Positions 39,706 to 49,951 are shown, counted from the stretch's first letter. The stretch is DNA of 61,005 nucleotides from Holosporales bacterium (GCA_947461445.1 CANHKV010000006.1:1-61005); one strand, 5' to 3'. Made by a program: numbers and translations. The notes: generated by a model from the sequence alone, not told the origin.

Positions 39706-41496
39706 GTGAGCCAGCTGTATAAATTTTTTGTTTCTGTAACCCGCCCTCTGAAAATTTACATCATCGGATTTTTAGGTATTTCTCTGGGCAGAGCGGTTGT
39801 GGTCAATGTACAAGCCAGAATGATCAAGAACATTACCGATACGGTGGCATCCTCCCCCTCGTCGCAATTGGCGGAACACTTGTATCCCTTGTTTACGTCA
39901 TTTTTGTGTGTAGGGCTAAGTTTTATCACGTTATTTCGTATTTATGATGCCTTGATTGCCCGATTTGTACCCCGACAAAAAGAACTGATCATGTTAACGT
40001 TAACCAAACGCATGCTCAGCCACTCTGCATCCTTTTATCAAAAGCATTTTGCTGGAAATTTAACCAATAAAATGAACGATTTGACCGTGCAAACGCCAGA
40101 AATCATCAAAATCATTACCGATCATTTTGCTACATGTACGTTGACTCTGATTTTAGTGTTTATCAATATGGCCTCTGTGGATATTGGTTTTGCCTATGTC
40201 TTGTTGATATGGTTGTCTATTTTTATGACTGGATCTTTGATCTTGTTGTTTTGTCACACCAAATATGCCTATGCCGCGGCCGAAGCCCGCTCTCAGGTCA
40301 TTGGTCGGGTTGTGGATATTTTAATGAACATATCCAGTATTCGCCTATTTGGTCGATCAAGGCATGAGCACAACTTGTTAAAAACAGCCACCAACGAAGC
40401 GGCCTCACGAGAACAACAGCGTGATTACTTTTTTATGAAGTTACACCTGTTTCAAGGCACCAGCTTTTGGATTTTTGAAGCATGGTGCTGTTGGCGATTG
40501 TATAAAGGGTTGGTGGCGGGAACCATTACACCTGGTGGATTTATTCTGATTTTTACGCTGAACCTGCAAATATTGGATCAATTTTGGAATTTAGGCAAAG
40601 ATGTACGAAATTTTTGGGAAAAAATTGGACAAATGAAACAGGCATTAAAAGTGATTGACAGCGATTCTGATGTGGTTCAAGATCCAAATTCGGCAGACCT
40701 GGTGGTATCAAACGGAACCATTCAGTTTAATCAAGTGTATTTCGGTTATGAACATCACGAACCGTTGTTTTGCAATAAAACCGTGACGATCCCTGGTGGA
40801 CAAAAAGTCGGTCTGGTGGGGTATTCTGGCAGCGGAAAATCCACTTTTATCAACTTGATTTTGCGCCTATACGATGTTCAGTCGGGTCAGATTTTAATTG
40901 ATGGTCACGATATTTCCAGTGTGCGAAAAGACAGCTTATATCAATCGGTGGCGGTTATTCCTCAAGATTGCTATTTATTTAACCGTTCGATTATGGACAA
41001 TATTCGTTATGGCCGTTTGGATGCCACGGATGCTGAAATTTATGAATCTGCCCAGAAGGCTGAAATTCACGATGTTATCCAATCCTTGCCCCAAGGATAC
41101 CAAACCATGGCTGGGGAAAAGGGCATGCGTTTATCTGGTGGTCAACGTCAACGTGTTGCCATTGCCAGAGCCATCTTAAAAAATGCGCCCATTGTGCTGC
41201 TGGACGAAGCCACGAGCAATTTAGATGCCATAACCGAAGAGCGTGTTCAGGCGGCATTAAACGCTTTGTTTCACAATAAAACGGTGCTGATTGTGGCCCA
41301 CAGGTTGGCAACGTTGCAAACGGCGGATCGTTTGTGTGTTTTTGATCGTGGTGCCATTATTCAAGATGGTGCCCACGAAGAGTTGGTAAAACAGGATGGA
41401 TTATATCGAAAACTTTGGAATACTCAATCCAATGGAATGATTATGAACCATTCTCCTGGTAGCAATGATTTTTCAGATGACTCTGAATCGGTCTAA
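39706..41496 (+). CDS. ABC exporter, fused permease and ATPase
   Basis: A type I exporter of about 596 residues: six transmembrane helices (about 15-330) then an ATPase domain with Walker A GYSGSGKST, Q-loop VIPQDCYLF, signature LSGGQRQRVAIARAIL, Walker B PIVLLDEATSNLDA and H-loop AHRLATLQ. Substrate cannot be read from sequence; MsbA-like lipid or drug exporters are alternatives. Start is uncertain: GTG 39706 is used, and TTG 39697 is also in frame. It stands alone. Confidence 0.88.
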   Translation: MSQLYKFFVSVTRPLKIYIIGFLGISLGRAVVVNVQARMIKNITDTVASSPSSQLAEHLYPLFTSFLCVGLSFITLFRIYDALIARFVPRQKELIMLTLTKRMLSHSASFYQKHFAGNLTNKMNDLTVQTPEIIKIITDHFATCTLTLILVFINMASVDIGFAYVLLIWLSIFMTGSLILLFCHTKYAYAAAEARSQVIGRVVDILMNISSIRLFGRSRHEHNLLKTATNEAASREQQRDYFFMKLHLFQGTSFWIFEAWCCWRLYKGLVAGTITPGGFILIFTLNLQILDQFWNLGKDVRNFWEKIGQMKQALKVIDSDSDVVQDPNSADLVVSNGTIQFNQVYFGYEHHEPLFCNKTVTIPGGQKVGLVGYSGSGKSTFINLILRLYDVQSGQILIDGHDISSVRKDSLYQSVAVIPQDCYLFNRSIMDNIRYGRLDATDAEIYESAQKAEIHDVIQSLPQGYQTMAGEKGMRLSGGQRQRVAIARAILKNAPIVLLDEATSNLDAITEERVQAALNALFHNKTVLIVAHRLATLQTADRLCVFDRGAIIQDGAHEELVKQDGLYRKLWNTQSNGMIMNHSPGSNDFSDDSESV

Positions 41497-42129
41497 AGTC
41501 AGGATACAGGGCCATAGACCATGTTGAGGGTAAGCACATAAAAAGACGAGAAGCGAATGAATGATGGACCTGTGGAGCAAGAAAAAAGTGATGTGATAAC
41601 CACCACCCATGTGAGATCCATGGCATCGTATCCAAGTCCATAAGAGATGGCCCATTTCGGAGTAGGGTGTGTGTTTTGTGAGTGGCGCTCTTCTCTGCGC
41701 AAAAATATCCGGACAGCTTTTGGGCAGATGGGGGTGGGGTTAATCCGATGGGATTTATGAACAAATCAGGAGATTGGCACGACTTTATTGCAAGGCCAGG
41801 TATGACAGATGAAAAGTAGTACGGTTACTCTGTTTTTGAGGGGTATGTTCTCTATGGGTGGCCTGTGGATATGTAATGCAGATCTCTTCACCACTTGCCA
41901 AAAAAGTTATTACAAAACATCCAATAAAAATGCGGGATCTTTGCATTAACAAGATAACGGTGGCCACAGTTCGGATCTGTGAATACACCAACATCCAGTA
42001 GGAACAAAGCAAGGGAATATGCCCCACCATAAGTAAAAAAAGAAAAATCACTGGAAGGAGAATGCAGATTCATAACTTCTGAATAAAACTGAACGCCGTT
42101 TCGATCATACGAAACACTGGTCCAGTTTG
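41497..42129. other. Intergenic stretch, possibly a decayed minus-strand gene
   Basis: Minus-strand frames here (about 42073-41888, then other frames down to 41499) read aromatic-rich, protein-like segments such as SSDFSFFTYGGAYSLALF and AISYGLGYDAMDLTW, interrupted by stops. This suggests an eroded membrane or barrel gene, but no family is recognised. Confidence 0.3.
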
Positions 42130-42153
42130 AAAAAAGGGGGACCCGCAGCCCCC
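42130..42153 (-). terminator. Rho-independent terminator of rplY
   Basis: On the minus strand GGGGG (42153-42149) and CCCCC (42140-42136) enclose an 8-nt loop and are followed by TTTTTT (42135-42130), 32 nt past the rplY stop. A second hairpin TAACGCTT/AAGCGTTA overlaps the stop codon. Confidence 0.82.
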
Positions 42154-42185
42154 AAACAAAACCCTGTATTAACGCTTAAAAAGCG

Positions 42186-42758
42186 TTATGCTTTGGTGGC
42201 TTCTGCCAAACCAGCAGGTGCGACCAAACTGACAATAGAGCTGTCTTTTGTCAAATGCAAAACACGCATATCTTCTGGTAAATTCAAATCTTTCAAGTGA
42301 ATGGTATGCCCCATTTCAATACCAGCCAAATCCACAGGAATATCATGAGGAATGTGATGAGATGACACCGATACCTCTAGAGCATAGTGAATAACGTTTA
42401 ATGCGCCACCTTTTTTGATACCAGGAGACAAATCCTCGTTCACAAAACGCAGTGGAATAGAAATGGTTACGCGATCGCCCAAACGAATCCAGTCAATATG
42501 AATGGGGGTGTCTTTTGTTGGTGGAAATTGCATGTTTTTTACCAATGCCACACCAAAGGAACCCAATTTAAACACACGGGTATAAATACCGGGATTGTTC
42601 AATTCTTTTAAAAAACTTTTAGCAAAAACACTTAGTTTGACAGGGTCTGATTTGTTCCCATAAAGAATGCATGGTATCCAACCCTGCTGACGTTGTGTAC
42701 GAATGGCGCCTTTTGTTTGGTTGATGGGGCGCGTCTGGACCTCAATGGATATGGACAT
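42186..42758 (-). CDS. rplY: 50S ribosomal protein L25, general stress (CTC) type
   Basis: L25 binds 5S rRNA. The 190-residue product has the N-terminal L25 domain (RTQRQQGWIPCILYGN, HIDWIRL) and a C-terminal TL5/CTC domain (IPLRFVNEDLSPGIKKGGALN, DIPVDLAGIEMGHTIHLKDL). The short acidic tail of many CTC proteins is lacking. pth, its common neighbour, is absent. Confidence 0.94.
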   Translation of the reverse strand: MSISIEVQTRPINQTKGAIRTQRQQGWIPCILYGNKSDPVKLSVFAKSFLKELNNPGIYTRVFKLGSFGVALVKNMQFPPTKDTPIHIDWIRLGDRVTISIPLRFVNEDLSPGIKKGGALNVIHYALEVSVSSHHIPHDIPVDLAGIEMGHTIHLKDLNLPEDMRVLHLTKDSSIVSLVAPAGLAEATKA

Positions 42759-42823
42759 ATGATTGAAAATTGATCATGATGTACCATTATATGCTGAAAA
42801 ACCACCCTTAAACAAGACTTCTT

Positions 42824-43858
42824 ATGTTATTTCTGGGTATTGAATCCAGTTGCGATGAAACCGCCGCCGCCCTGGTGTGCAATGGTCGCATTGTGGGTCA
42901 TCAGATTCATCGACAAGATCATCGGGCATTTGGTGGAGTGATCCCTCAGGTTGCCGCCAGAGAACACCTGATTTTCTTACCCCATGTCATGGATGCATTG
43001 TGGGCCGAATCGGGGTGTTGTGCCCAGGACTTGGATGGCATTGGCGTCACAGCGGGTCCTGGTCTGGTGGGAGGATTGCTGGTGGGTATTTTGTGGGCAA
43101 AAGGCATGGCGTGCCGTTGGAATAAACCCCTGTGGCCCGTCCATCATCTAGAAGCCCATGCCCTAATGGTGCGATACGACCACGATGTGCCTTTTCCCTA
43201 TGGATTATTGCTGCTTTCTGGTGGGCATTGTCTGATGGCCATTGTATCTGGTGTGCATCAATACCGTATTTTAGGTCAAACCTATGACGATGCAGCCGGT
43301 GAATGCATCGACAAAGTGGCTCGCGCGCTGGGTGGCCCCTATCCTGGTGGGCCATTTATTCAGCAATACGCCGAACAAGGAGACCCCTTTGCCATTACCC
43401 TGCCCATTCCTCTGCAAAAAGAACGCTCGTGCTCTTTTTCCTTTTCTGGATTAAAAACAGCCTGCATTCAATGGATTGCTAAAAATCAATCCCAAGGCCC
43501 ATTGTCCCAATCCACAAAAGCCGATTTTTGTGCCAGTTTTCAACGTACCATTGCAGAAACCCTATGCCAGCGCCTGCAATACGCCATGGTGGATGGTGCT
43601 GTAAAACATTGGGTTATTTCAGGTGGCGTGGCATCAAACACCTATTTCAGGGCGCGATTACAGGATACATGCCAAAATAATGGTGGCCATCTGACTGCCC
43701 CCGCACCGGAACATTGCACTGACAATGGCGCCATGATTGCTTGGGCAGCCGCAGAATACTATGCCGCTGGACAAAAACCTGATCTATTTTTTCCCGTCAG
43801 AGCCCACTGGCCTCTGGATCAGCTGGAACCCAGTCAACCCCGCATTTATGGCCTATAA
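42824..43858 (+). CDS. tsaD: tRNA N6-threonylcarbamoyladenosine transferase TsaD
   Basis: TsaD transfers threonylcarbamoyl to A37 of ANN-decoding tRNAs with TsaB/E. The 344-residue product has the ASKHA start MLFLGIESSCDETAAAL, the metal motif HHLEAH, LLLLSGGHC, DDAAGECIDKVARALG and the C-terminal ISGGVASN. Family length is standard. The start is ATG 42824. It is divergent from rplY with a 65-bp gap. Confidence 0.96.
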   Translation: MLFLGIESSCDETAAALVCNGRIVGHQIHRQDHRAFGGVIPQVAAREHLIFLPHVMDALWAESGCCAQDLDGIGVTAGPGLVGGLLVGILWAKGMACRWNKPLWPVHHLEAHALMVRYDHDVPFPYGLLLLSGGHCLMAIVSGVHQYRILGQTYDDAAGECIDKVARALGGPYPGGPFIQQYAEQGDPFAITLPIPLQKERSCSFSFSGLKTACIQWIAKNQSQGPLSQSTKADFCASFQRTIAETLCQRLQYAMVDGAVKHWVISGGVASNTYFRARLQDTCQNNGGHLTAPAPEHCTDNGAMIAWAAAEYYAAGQKPDLFFPVRAHWPLDQLEPSQPRIYGL

Positions 43859-43911
43859 AACTCATGGATAGGAACCCAGTGCCCTTGGACCAACAAACCA
43901 TACACTCTTGA

Positions 43912-44418
43912 TTAGTGCATTCCTGTGGATCCAAATCCACCCTGGTTGCGCTCTGAGGCATCCAAATTCTGGACCACCTGGAAATTCACACGTGCTATGG
44001 GTGCGAAAATACATTGGGCTACGCGAGCGCCAGGTTCGATCACAAAAGATTCTTGCCCCAAATTGATCAGCAACACCTTGATTTCTCCACGATATCCCGC
44101 ATCAATGGTCCCTGGACTGTTCAGCACCACAACCCCATGGTTTAATGCCATACCCGATCTGGAACGAATTTGCGCCTCGTATCCTGCTGGAATGGCCATT
44201 AATACACCCGTGGGCACCAAATGGCGTTGCCCCACAGGCAAAACAACAGGCTCATCCAATGCGGCACATAAATCCACGCCAGAACAATCGGCAAGGGCAT
44301 ACGACGGCATTTTTGACCCGGTTTTTAACAGAATATTTACGGGCAAATCGGAATGTTTCCCCACAGATTCTGATGCATTTTGGGCTGCCTGTTTAGATGG
44401 TTTTATGTTAAAATTCAT
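43912..44418 (-). CDS. dut: Deoxyuridine triphosphatase (dUTPase)
   Basis: Dut hydrolyses dUTP to dUMP, keeping uracil out of DNA. The 168-residue trimeric-type enzyme shows motif 1 (SGVDLCAAL, with A-x-A-G-x-D altered to CSGVDL), motif 2 (RSRSGMAL), motif 3 (SPGTIDAGYRGEI), motif 4 (RVAQCIFAP) and motif 5 (RNQGGFGSTG). An extra 30-residue N-terminus precedes the fold. It is divergent from rsmD; their starts are 24 bp apart. Confidence 0.95.
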   Translation of the reverse strand: MNFNIKPSKQAAQNASESVGKHSDLPVNILLKTGSKMPSYALADCSGVDLCAALDEPVVLPVGQRHLVPTGVLMAIPAGYEAQIRSRSGMALNHGVVVLNSPGTIDAGYRGEIKVLLINLGQESFVIEPGARVAQCIFAPIARVNFQVVQNLDASERNQGGFGSTGMH

Positions 44419-44442
44419 GAACCATAATGAAAAGGAAAATCT

Positions 44443-45093
44443 GTGCCCAGTATACGAATTTTAGGTGGAATTCACAAGCAACGCACCATCACCATACCCC
44501 ATTGCCCAGGATTGCGACCCACCGCGCACCGGTTACGCCAGAGTGCCTTTGATATTTTTGTTCATCGATTTCATACCAATCGCATTGGGCAAGATCATCC
44601 CTGGCCGGGATTACGCGTTCTGGATGTTTGCGCCGGTTTGGGCGGTTATGGATTCGAAGCCCTGTCTCGTGGGGCTGACCATGTAACGTTTATTGAACAA
44701 ACACCTGCTTTGGCCAAGCAAATATCTGTTGTGGCAAAATCGTGGAACGTTCATGATCGTGTGCTCGTTTTAAATCGCCATTGGCCCATGGACGTACTGG
44801 CTGAACACCCATTATATGATGTCATTTTTCTCGATCCGCCCTATGATCAGTCCCATAGCGTGATGTCGGCCATGATTTCTGCATGCGCAACATGGATAAA
44901 CCCAGAGGGTGTTTTATTGGTTGAATCGGACAAAATGTTTGAAAACATTTCAGATTTTACTTGTGTTTTTCATCGTGCTATGGGAAAAAAACACCTATCT
45001 TTTTGGCAAAAATCAGGAACATATTCACAAAGAGAAATCACGCCAGATTTTACAGATATAATCAAAGAAAACGATACGTCAACTGACGCGTAA
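44443..45093 (+). CDS. rsmD: 16S rRNA (guanine966-N2)-methyltransferase RsmD
   Basis: A 216-residue SAM-dependent methyltransferase. It begins MPSIRILGGIHKQRTI, has RPTAHRLRQSAFDIF (family R-P-T-x-x-R-V-R-E), the SAM motif VLDVCAGLGGYGFEALSRGA and the catalytic DPPYD. The family SG-G in motif I reads AGLGGYG. GTG 44443 follows AAGGA by 7-8 nt. The 3' end overlaps the start region of the BPL_N pseudogene. Confidence 0.92.
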   Translation: MPSIRILGGIHKQRTITIPHCPGLRPTAHRLRQSAFDIFVHRFHTNRIGQDHPWPGLRVLDVCAGLGGYGFEALSRGADHVTFIEQTPALAKQISVVAKSWNVHDRVLVLNRHWPMDVLAEHPLYDVIFLDPPYDQSHSVMSAMISACATWINPEGVLLVESDKMFENISDFTCVFHRAMGKKHLSFWQKSGTYSQREITPDFTDIIKENDTSTDA

Positions 45094-45865
45094 TACTGTT
45101 TATATTTACAAAGATAGAGGCGTTTCTTTAACAGGTGTGTGGCAATTACAACAATGCTTGTCAGAAATAGCCCATCAACGGATTTTGACGCTGTCCGCAT
45201 CAGAATTACTGGCATCGTCTTGGCAAAAAAATGCTTTTTGCCTGATCATACCAGGGGGTGAAGACACGGCTTATGCTGAAAAATTAAATAGGGCGGGTAA
45301 CCGTATTATTCGTGAGTATGTGGAAAATGGGGGGATTTTTCTGGGCATTTGTGCAGGCACCTATTATGCGGCCCGTCGCATTGTATTTGATCCAAAGGGC
45401 CCTGATGACATTAAGGCAGAAAGAGAATTGGGATTTTTTCCTGGAACGGTGGTGGGTCCTCATTGAGCACCCTATGTCAAAGGCCATCATTGTGGGGCCA
45501 GAGCTGTAAAAATTCGCTGTGCGGATCATTTTAACACACCTCCATGGCATACATATATCAATGGCGGTGGACGATTAAGGGTGGATACAGGATGGGAATC
45601 GGATGTGACCATATTAGCCCAAGATGATGCAGGCATAGATGTCATGGCCTGTATGCCCATAGGAGAAGGTATGGCGTATGTGTCTTCGGCCCATTGGGAA
45701 TACGATCCCCATCAATTATTTCAATGCTGTGGTGTAGATGAAAAAAAGGGGTGTTGGAGTATATCGGATTATGGATTGTGGGTGGCTGATAACCCCCATC
45801 GATGTGGTTTTGCCAAACGGTTTTGGCACACCATTGTGAAAAACGGTATGGATCACCCCATATAG
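45083..45865 (+). pseudogene. BPL_N-domain (biotin-protein-ligase N-terminal-like) gene with in-frame TGA
   Basis: The frame reads TVYIYKDRGVSLTGVWQL from about 45095, then the glutamine-amidotransferase-like LIIPGGEDTAYAEKL and GGIFLGICAGTYYAARR, ELGFFPGTVVGPH. A TGA (45464-45466) follows, after which the same frame continues APYVKGHHCGARAVKI, TYINGGGRL and VSSAHWEYDP to TAG at 45865. This matches BPL_N proteins, whose G-I-C-A-G nucleophile segment is present. There is also no ATG, GTG or TTG before the first strand; the earliest GTG (45137) would delete it. A single nonsense mutation plus lost start makes it a young pseudogene. Cellular role of the family is unclear. Confidence 0.8.
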
Positions 45866-45892
45866 GCCCAAGCATCGTCTGGATTGTCTGTC

Positions 45893-47116
45893 TTATATCA
45901 CCAAAATCAAACTGTTTTCTGCCCCCCAATGCAAAAACACCTCACTGTCCCAGGTGACGGGTCGTTCTGCCAAACGGACCACATTCGTCTCGGTTACCAT
46001 CACCCTTTTTCCGGATTTCAATTGCACATAATACACAGATACATCTCCTAAATAGGCGATATCCTTGACAACGCCCATGGCAGTATTATGCTCTTTTGGA
46101 AAAGGGTTTTGAGACATCACCATCTTTTCAGGCCTTACAGCCACAGAAACCTGTACACCCAAAGGAACGGATGCCGTATATCCCACAGACAAGGGGGTAT
46201 CCGTATCTGCACATTGAATCAAGGCGTAATCGCCATCGATACCAGAAATGGAACCTTCGAAAATATTCACCGATCCAATAAAACGAGCCACTGAAAGGGA
46301 GTTGGGATACTCGTATACTTCGCCAGGGGTTCCAATTTGTCGAATAACACCATGATCCATAACCCCCAAACGCGATGACATGGTCATGGCCTCTTCTTGA
46401 TCATGGGTCACCATGATGAATGTCGCCCCAACTTTTTCCTGAATATTGACCAATTCAAACTGGGTTTTTTCACGCAACCCCTTGTCCAGCGCCCCCAAGG
46501 GTTCATCCAACAGCAATACTTTTGGTTCATTGGCCAGTGCTCGGGCCAATGCCACACGTTGACACTGACCACCAGATAACTGCTGGGGTTTTCGTGTTTC
46601 AAACCCGGTTAATTGAACCAAATCCAACATTTCCGCCACACGATCCCGTATTTGCTGACGAGACCATTTTCCCGATTGTTGTAATTCAAAGGCGATGTTG
46701 CTCTCTACACTCATATGGGGAAATAGAGCATAGGATTGAAAAACCATGTTGACAGGCAATCCATAGGGTGGCGTTTGACTGACATCAATATTATCGATAA
46801 AAATTTTTCCTGTATCTGGGCTCTCGAACCCACCCAGCAGACGCAACAGCGTGGTTTTTCCGCATCCTGATGGCCCCAAGAGCGAGAAAAACTCTTGTCG
46901 ATAAATGGACAAACTCACGTTGTCCAATGCCTTGGTGCTTCCAAAAGATTTACTGACCCCTTCTATACGAATCAGTGGTTTTTCATGGGGATTATTCCAT
47001 GGATCTTCTAATCGACGCTCTAGGGGAAAGCGCTCGGAAGCATTGATCGTCCACGAATCATCTACCCGACGATCGATAGGAAAGCGCTCGGAAGAATTCA
47101 CCATTCCATCCCCCAA
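45893..47116 (-). CDS. potA: PotA/PotG-type polyamine ABC transporter ATPase
   Basis: This ATPase drives spermidine/putrescine import. The 407-residue product has Walker A GPSGCGKTT, Q-loop FQSYALFPHM, signature LSGGQCQRVALARALA, Walker B LLLDEPLGALD, THDQEEAMT and a C-terminal TOBE domain (VRPEKM...). The N-terminus carries a duplicated 17-residue unit, SERFPIDRRVDDSW / SERFPLERRLEDPW, ahead of the ATPase domain. No permease or binding-protein genes lie nearby. Start ATG 47116 or 47104. Confidence 0.9.
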   Translation of the reverse strand: MGDGMVNSSERFPIDRRVDDSWTINASERFPLERRLEDPWNNPHEKPLIRIEGVSKSFGSTKALDNVSLSIYRQEFFSLLGPSGCGKTTLLRLLGGFESPDTGKIFIDNIDVSQTPPYGLPVNMVFQSYALFPHMSVESNIAFELQQSGKWSRQQIRDRVAEMLDLVQLTGFETRKPQQLSGGQCQRVALARALANEPKVLLLDEPLGALDKGLREKTQFELVNIQEKVGATFIMVTHDQEEAMTMSSRLGVMDHGVIRQIGTPGEVYEYPNSLSVARFIGSVNIFEGSISGIDGDYALIQCADTDTPLSVGYTASVPLGVQVSVAVRPEKMVMSQNPFPKEHNTAMGVVKDIAYLGDVSVYYVQLKSGKRVMVTETNVVRLAERPVTWDSEVFLHWGAENSLILVI

Positions 47117-47244
47117 AATCTAAATAATTGTGATAAATTATACCCCAAAGTGGGACAATAGACCAGTTCTTGAACCCCTTTAATTTAAAAAATTTCAAAA
47201 AAATTAATCAAAATAGTTCAAGATTATATAAAAACAAGATTTTT

Positions 47245-47412
47245 ATGCGCACCTGTATTGTTATTCGGACTTTGTATCTTCTGGCTTTGTTGTCCGTAAA
47301 ACCCTCTTCTTCAGATCAGCCCTTATGGTTGCTGTACCCCCAATTGATGGATAATGGGGAACTGGATCAGGCCAAAACCAACGCGGCAACGATCAATATC
47401 GATATCCATTAA
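47245..47412 (+). CDS. Possible small exported protein (55 residues)
   Basis: ATG 47245 opens a frame with a signal-like N-terminus (MRTCIVIRTLYLLALLSVKP) followed by a short polar part ending in NIDIH. Shine-Dalgarno evidence is weak and the stop abuts the convergent barrel pseudogene. It could be a chance frame or a truncated exported protein. Confidence 0.35.
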   Translation: MRTCIVIRTLYLLALLSVKPSSSDQPLWLLYPQLMDNGELDQAKTNAATINIDIH

Positions 47413-49243
47413 AATGACTTGTTCACACAGAACCACACGGACCATGTACGGACAGAGGCGCCATTCTTGGCCGAATAACCCAGGGCTTTTTGCATGCTCG
47501 CGCCCATATGAAGGCGCCATGTATTGCGAAAATGCCAGGCCAACCCCACAGCTGGAGAACAATACACAGAATCTGTTTTTTCAGGGTTGATCTGGAAAAA
47601 TGGAGAAAAATCTACAAAACCACCTGAACCATGCTTTGCCCCAAGGATTGAATATGTCCTAAACCCCCAGAAAACCAACCATGCAATCTGTCGTCTGCCC
47701 ATGATTTTTTTACCAAAACCCCCCATTCTTGAAGGATGCATGATGTAAAATTTTTGTTAAACTGCAGGGCTGAATTCTGGGCCAATACCCGTGTTGCTTC
47801 ATTGGCATCGGCATTGATAAACATGGTTTCCTGAAACGCTTTGCGCCGTTGCCAGGCGTATGCCACACGGCAATACGGTGTAATACGCCAACCTGAATCC
47901 AGCTGAAAACCCCACTGTAATTGGGTTAAACCAGAACCTGTATATCCGGAATAGTCTTGCTGTGCTTGCATTTGAAACAAGGGCAATGCTCTTGTGTTCA
48001 GAAAACGATTTCGAGCATATAAAATGTGTTGTACCCAAGACAGTCCCAAGCCATCAGCCCGTTGCCTTTTTACATGCAATCCAGTCCATCGATATTGGGT
48101 GGATTGCGTATTGTAAACCGATTCCCCACGATCTTGACTGTACCCACCCAAAACACCAGCAGACCAATTTTTAAAGAATTCCCGACGCCACATCACCCAG
48201 AGTCCTTTTAACCCTGATTTTACCCCCCCACCGGATTGCCCAATGCCCACCGTGTGAAGGGTAACGGCATTGGATTTGTGGGCGGCTGGGTGCTGTGGGT
48301 CTTGGTCTTGATGACACAAAGAAAACAATGATCTGGGATCCAAGCCCAAAGAAATTTGACTGTTTTGCTGGATGCAATCTAGACCTAAAAATTGATTGGC
48401 AGCCAAGGATTGTTCCCCATTTCCAGCAACGGCAGAATAGACATACGTGTTGCCCAAAATGGTTTGGATTTGATCACTGGGAAACCCAGGCAAATTTACA
48501 AGAACGTTCTGGGTACTGAGCAAGATTAACCCCCCAGCATACAGGTTGTTTTTTAAAAGATATTGGCTGTCAAAGCCTATGGAAAGACGATCAAAGGGCA
48601 CAGAACATGCCGTGGTTAAATAGCCATATCCCCCTGTTTTTCCCTTGCCTGGCTCTGGCCAATCGGATTTTGAAATCAGAGTCGCCACATCCACAAGCAC
48701 GGATTGTCCGTTGGTTAGATCCAGTTTTATCCACAAAACCTGAGGGTAGGACGCATGTGGTCCTGCGTAAATCTGCATACCCACATTTTGAAATGACGAT
48801 TGTGTTGCATCAAAAATCAAGCACCCCCTATTCGTCGGCCACTTTTTCCCCTGTAACGCAACCCCTTGGCCCATAGGCAAGCCCACACTTTTCAACGAAC
48901 TCGCACCTGACATCTCTGCCCCAGAAGCCAATGCTCGATCTTGGGTTTCTTTTTCCACAGAAATGGCATAAGCCCCGCGATCCATCACATCATTAGGGGC
49001 ATTGTCTTGAAACGTTCCCTGTAAACCTGATAAAGCGTCCACAAATACTGGTGTATTTTCATTTACCATGTTTGACACCCCCAAAACAGAGGGATAAAAC
49101 GTATTTTCTATGGTTATGGTTTCACCAGAAGACGTAACGGCGCTGTGTTGCGTAGAATACCCCTTGGCCTTTACGGTACAGGCCAAAAGCATCAAACAGC
49201 CTGAAAAACAGGTCTTTAAAAGGGAGTCAAACTGTCCAATCAA
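47409..49243 (-). pseudogene. Autotransporter-like outer-membrane beta-barrel gene, frameshifted near its 3' end
   Basis: From 49243 a 543-codon frame has a signal sequence (CLMLLACTVKAKG; LLAC also resembles a lipobox), a passenger-like N-terminal half and a C-terminal barrel with alternating strands (LWVMWRREFFKNWSAGVLGG, LTQLQWGFQLDSGWRITPYC). The frame stops at 47612, but the barrel continues in another frame to 47409 (VDFSPFFQINPEK, AVGLAWHFRNTWRL), ending with Phe as barrel proteins do. A single indel at about 47615-47670 explains both. Autotransporter family membership is inferred from layout. Confidence 0.72.
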
Positions 49244-49270
49244 TGGGGGATGTCTTTGAAAAATCCTGTT

Positions 49271-49951
49271 TTATTCTCCCATCATGCCCTGTTCGCGAAA
49301 TGAAAAATAGCCTTTTTTTCCAATGATGAAATGGTCTAAAACCCGAATATTAAAAGGCAACAAGCTGGATTTTAAATGAGCCGTCAACTCAATATCTGCC
49401 CGGGATGGTGTGGGATCACCCGACGGATGGTTGTGCACCATAATCAACGAGGCCGCATTAACGGCTAATGCCTGTTTGACCACCTCTCTAGGATATAAGG
49501 CCACCTGATCCAATGTTCCACCGCTGTGAACATCTTCGCTGATCAAAAAATATTTTCGATCCAGAAAAAAGAGTCGAAATTGCTCGACATCGCTTTGCGC
49601 CATCAACACGTGACAATAATCGATTACCCGTTGAGAATTATTCAACAATGTCCCTTGTTTCATATCATGGAATAAAATACGTCGGGATACTTCGCCCATC
49701 AGACGCAACATCACATGCAAAGAAGGAGGACAATTGGCATTAGGAGCATGAATCAGGCGGTGTAAATTACCATGTTGCAGCAACAAGGTTTTGGCGAGCG
49801 CCTTGACATCTCTTCGGGGATAAATCCCATACAACACCAGCTCTACCAACTCATAATCGGGCATGCTGATGGAGTCTTTTAAAAAGCGTTCTTTCAGGCG
49901 TTGTCGATGCCCATGATAATGAGGTTTCGTTGTAATATGTTCGGCAAGCAT
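49271..49951 (-). CDS. radC: RadC (JAB/MPN domain) protein
   Basis: RadC/YeeS proteins have an N-terminal helix-hairpin-helix region and a JAMM metalloprotease-like domain of uncertain cellular role. The 226-residue product has the metal motif HNHPSGDPTPSRADIE and LYPREVVKQALAVNAASLIM. Its ATG overlaps the map stop (TGATG at 49951), so it is the third gene of sfsA-map-radC. Confidence 0.94.
   Translation of the reverse strand: MLAEHITTKPHYHGHRQRLKERFLKDSISMPDYELVELVLYGIYPRRDVKALAKTLLLQHGNLHRLIHAPNANCPPSLHVMLRLMGEVSRRILFHDMKQGTLLNNSQRVIDYCHVLMAQSDVEQFRLFFLDRKYFLISEDVHSGGTLDQVALYPREVVKQALAVNAASLIMVHNHPSGDPTPSRADIELTAHLKSSLLPFNIRVLDHFIIGKKGYFSFREQGMMGE

Noticed and set aside
45464-45466. TGA read as an amino acid in the BPL_N gene
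   Set aside because: TGA ends other genes here (nusA, cdsA, rsmI, map) and prfB is intact, so reassignment is not credible.
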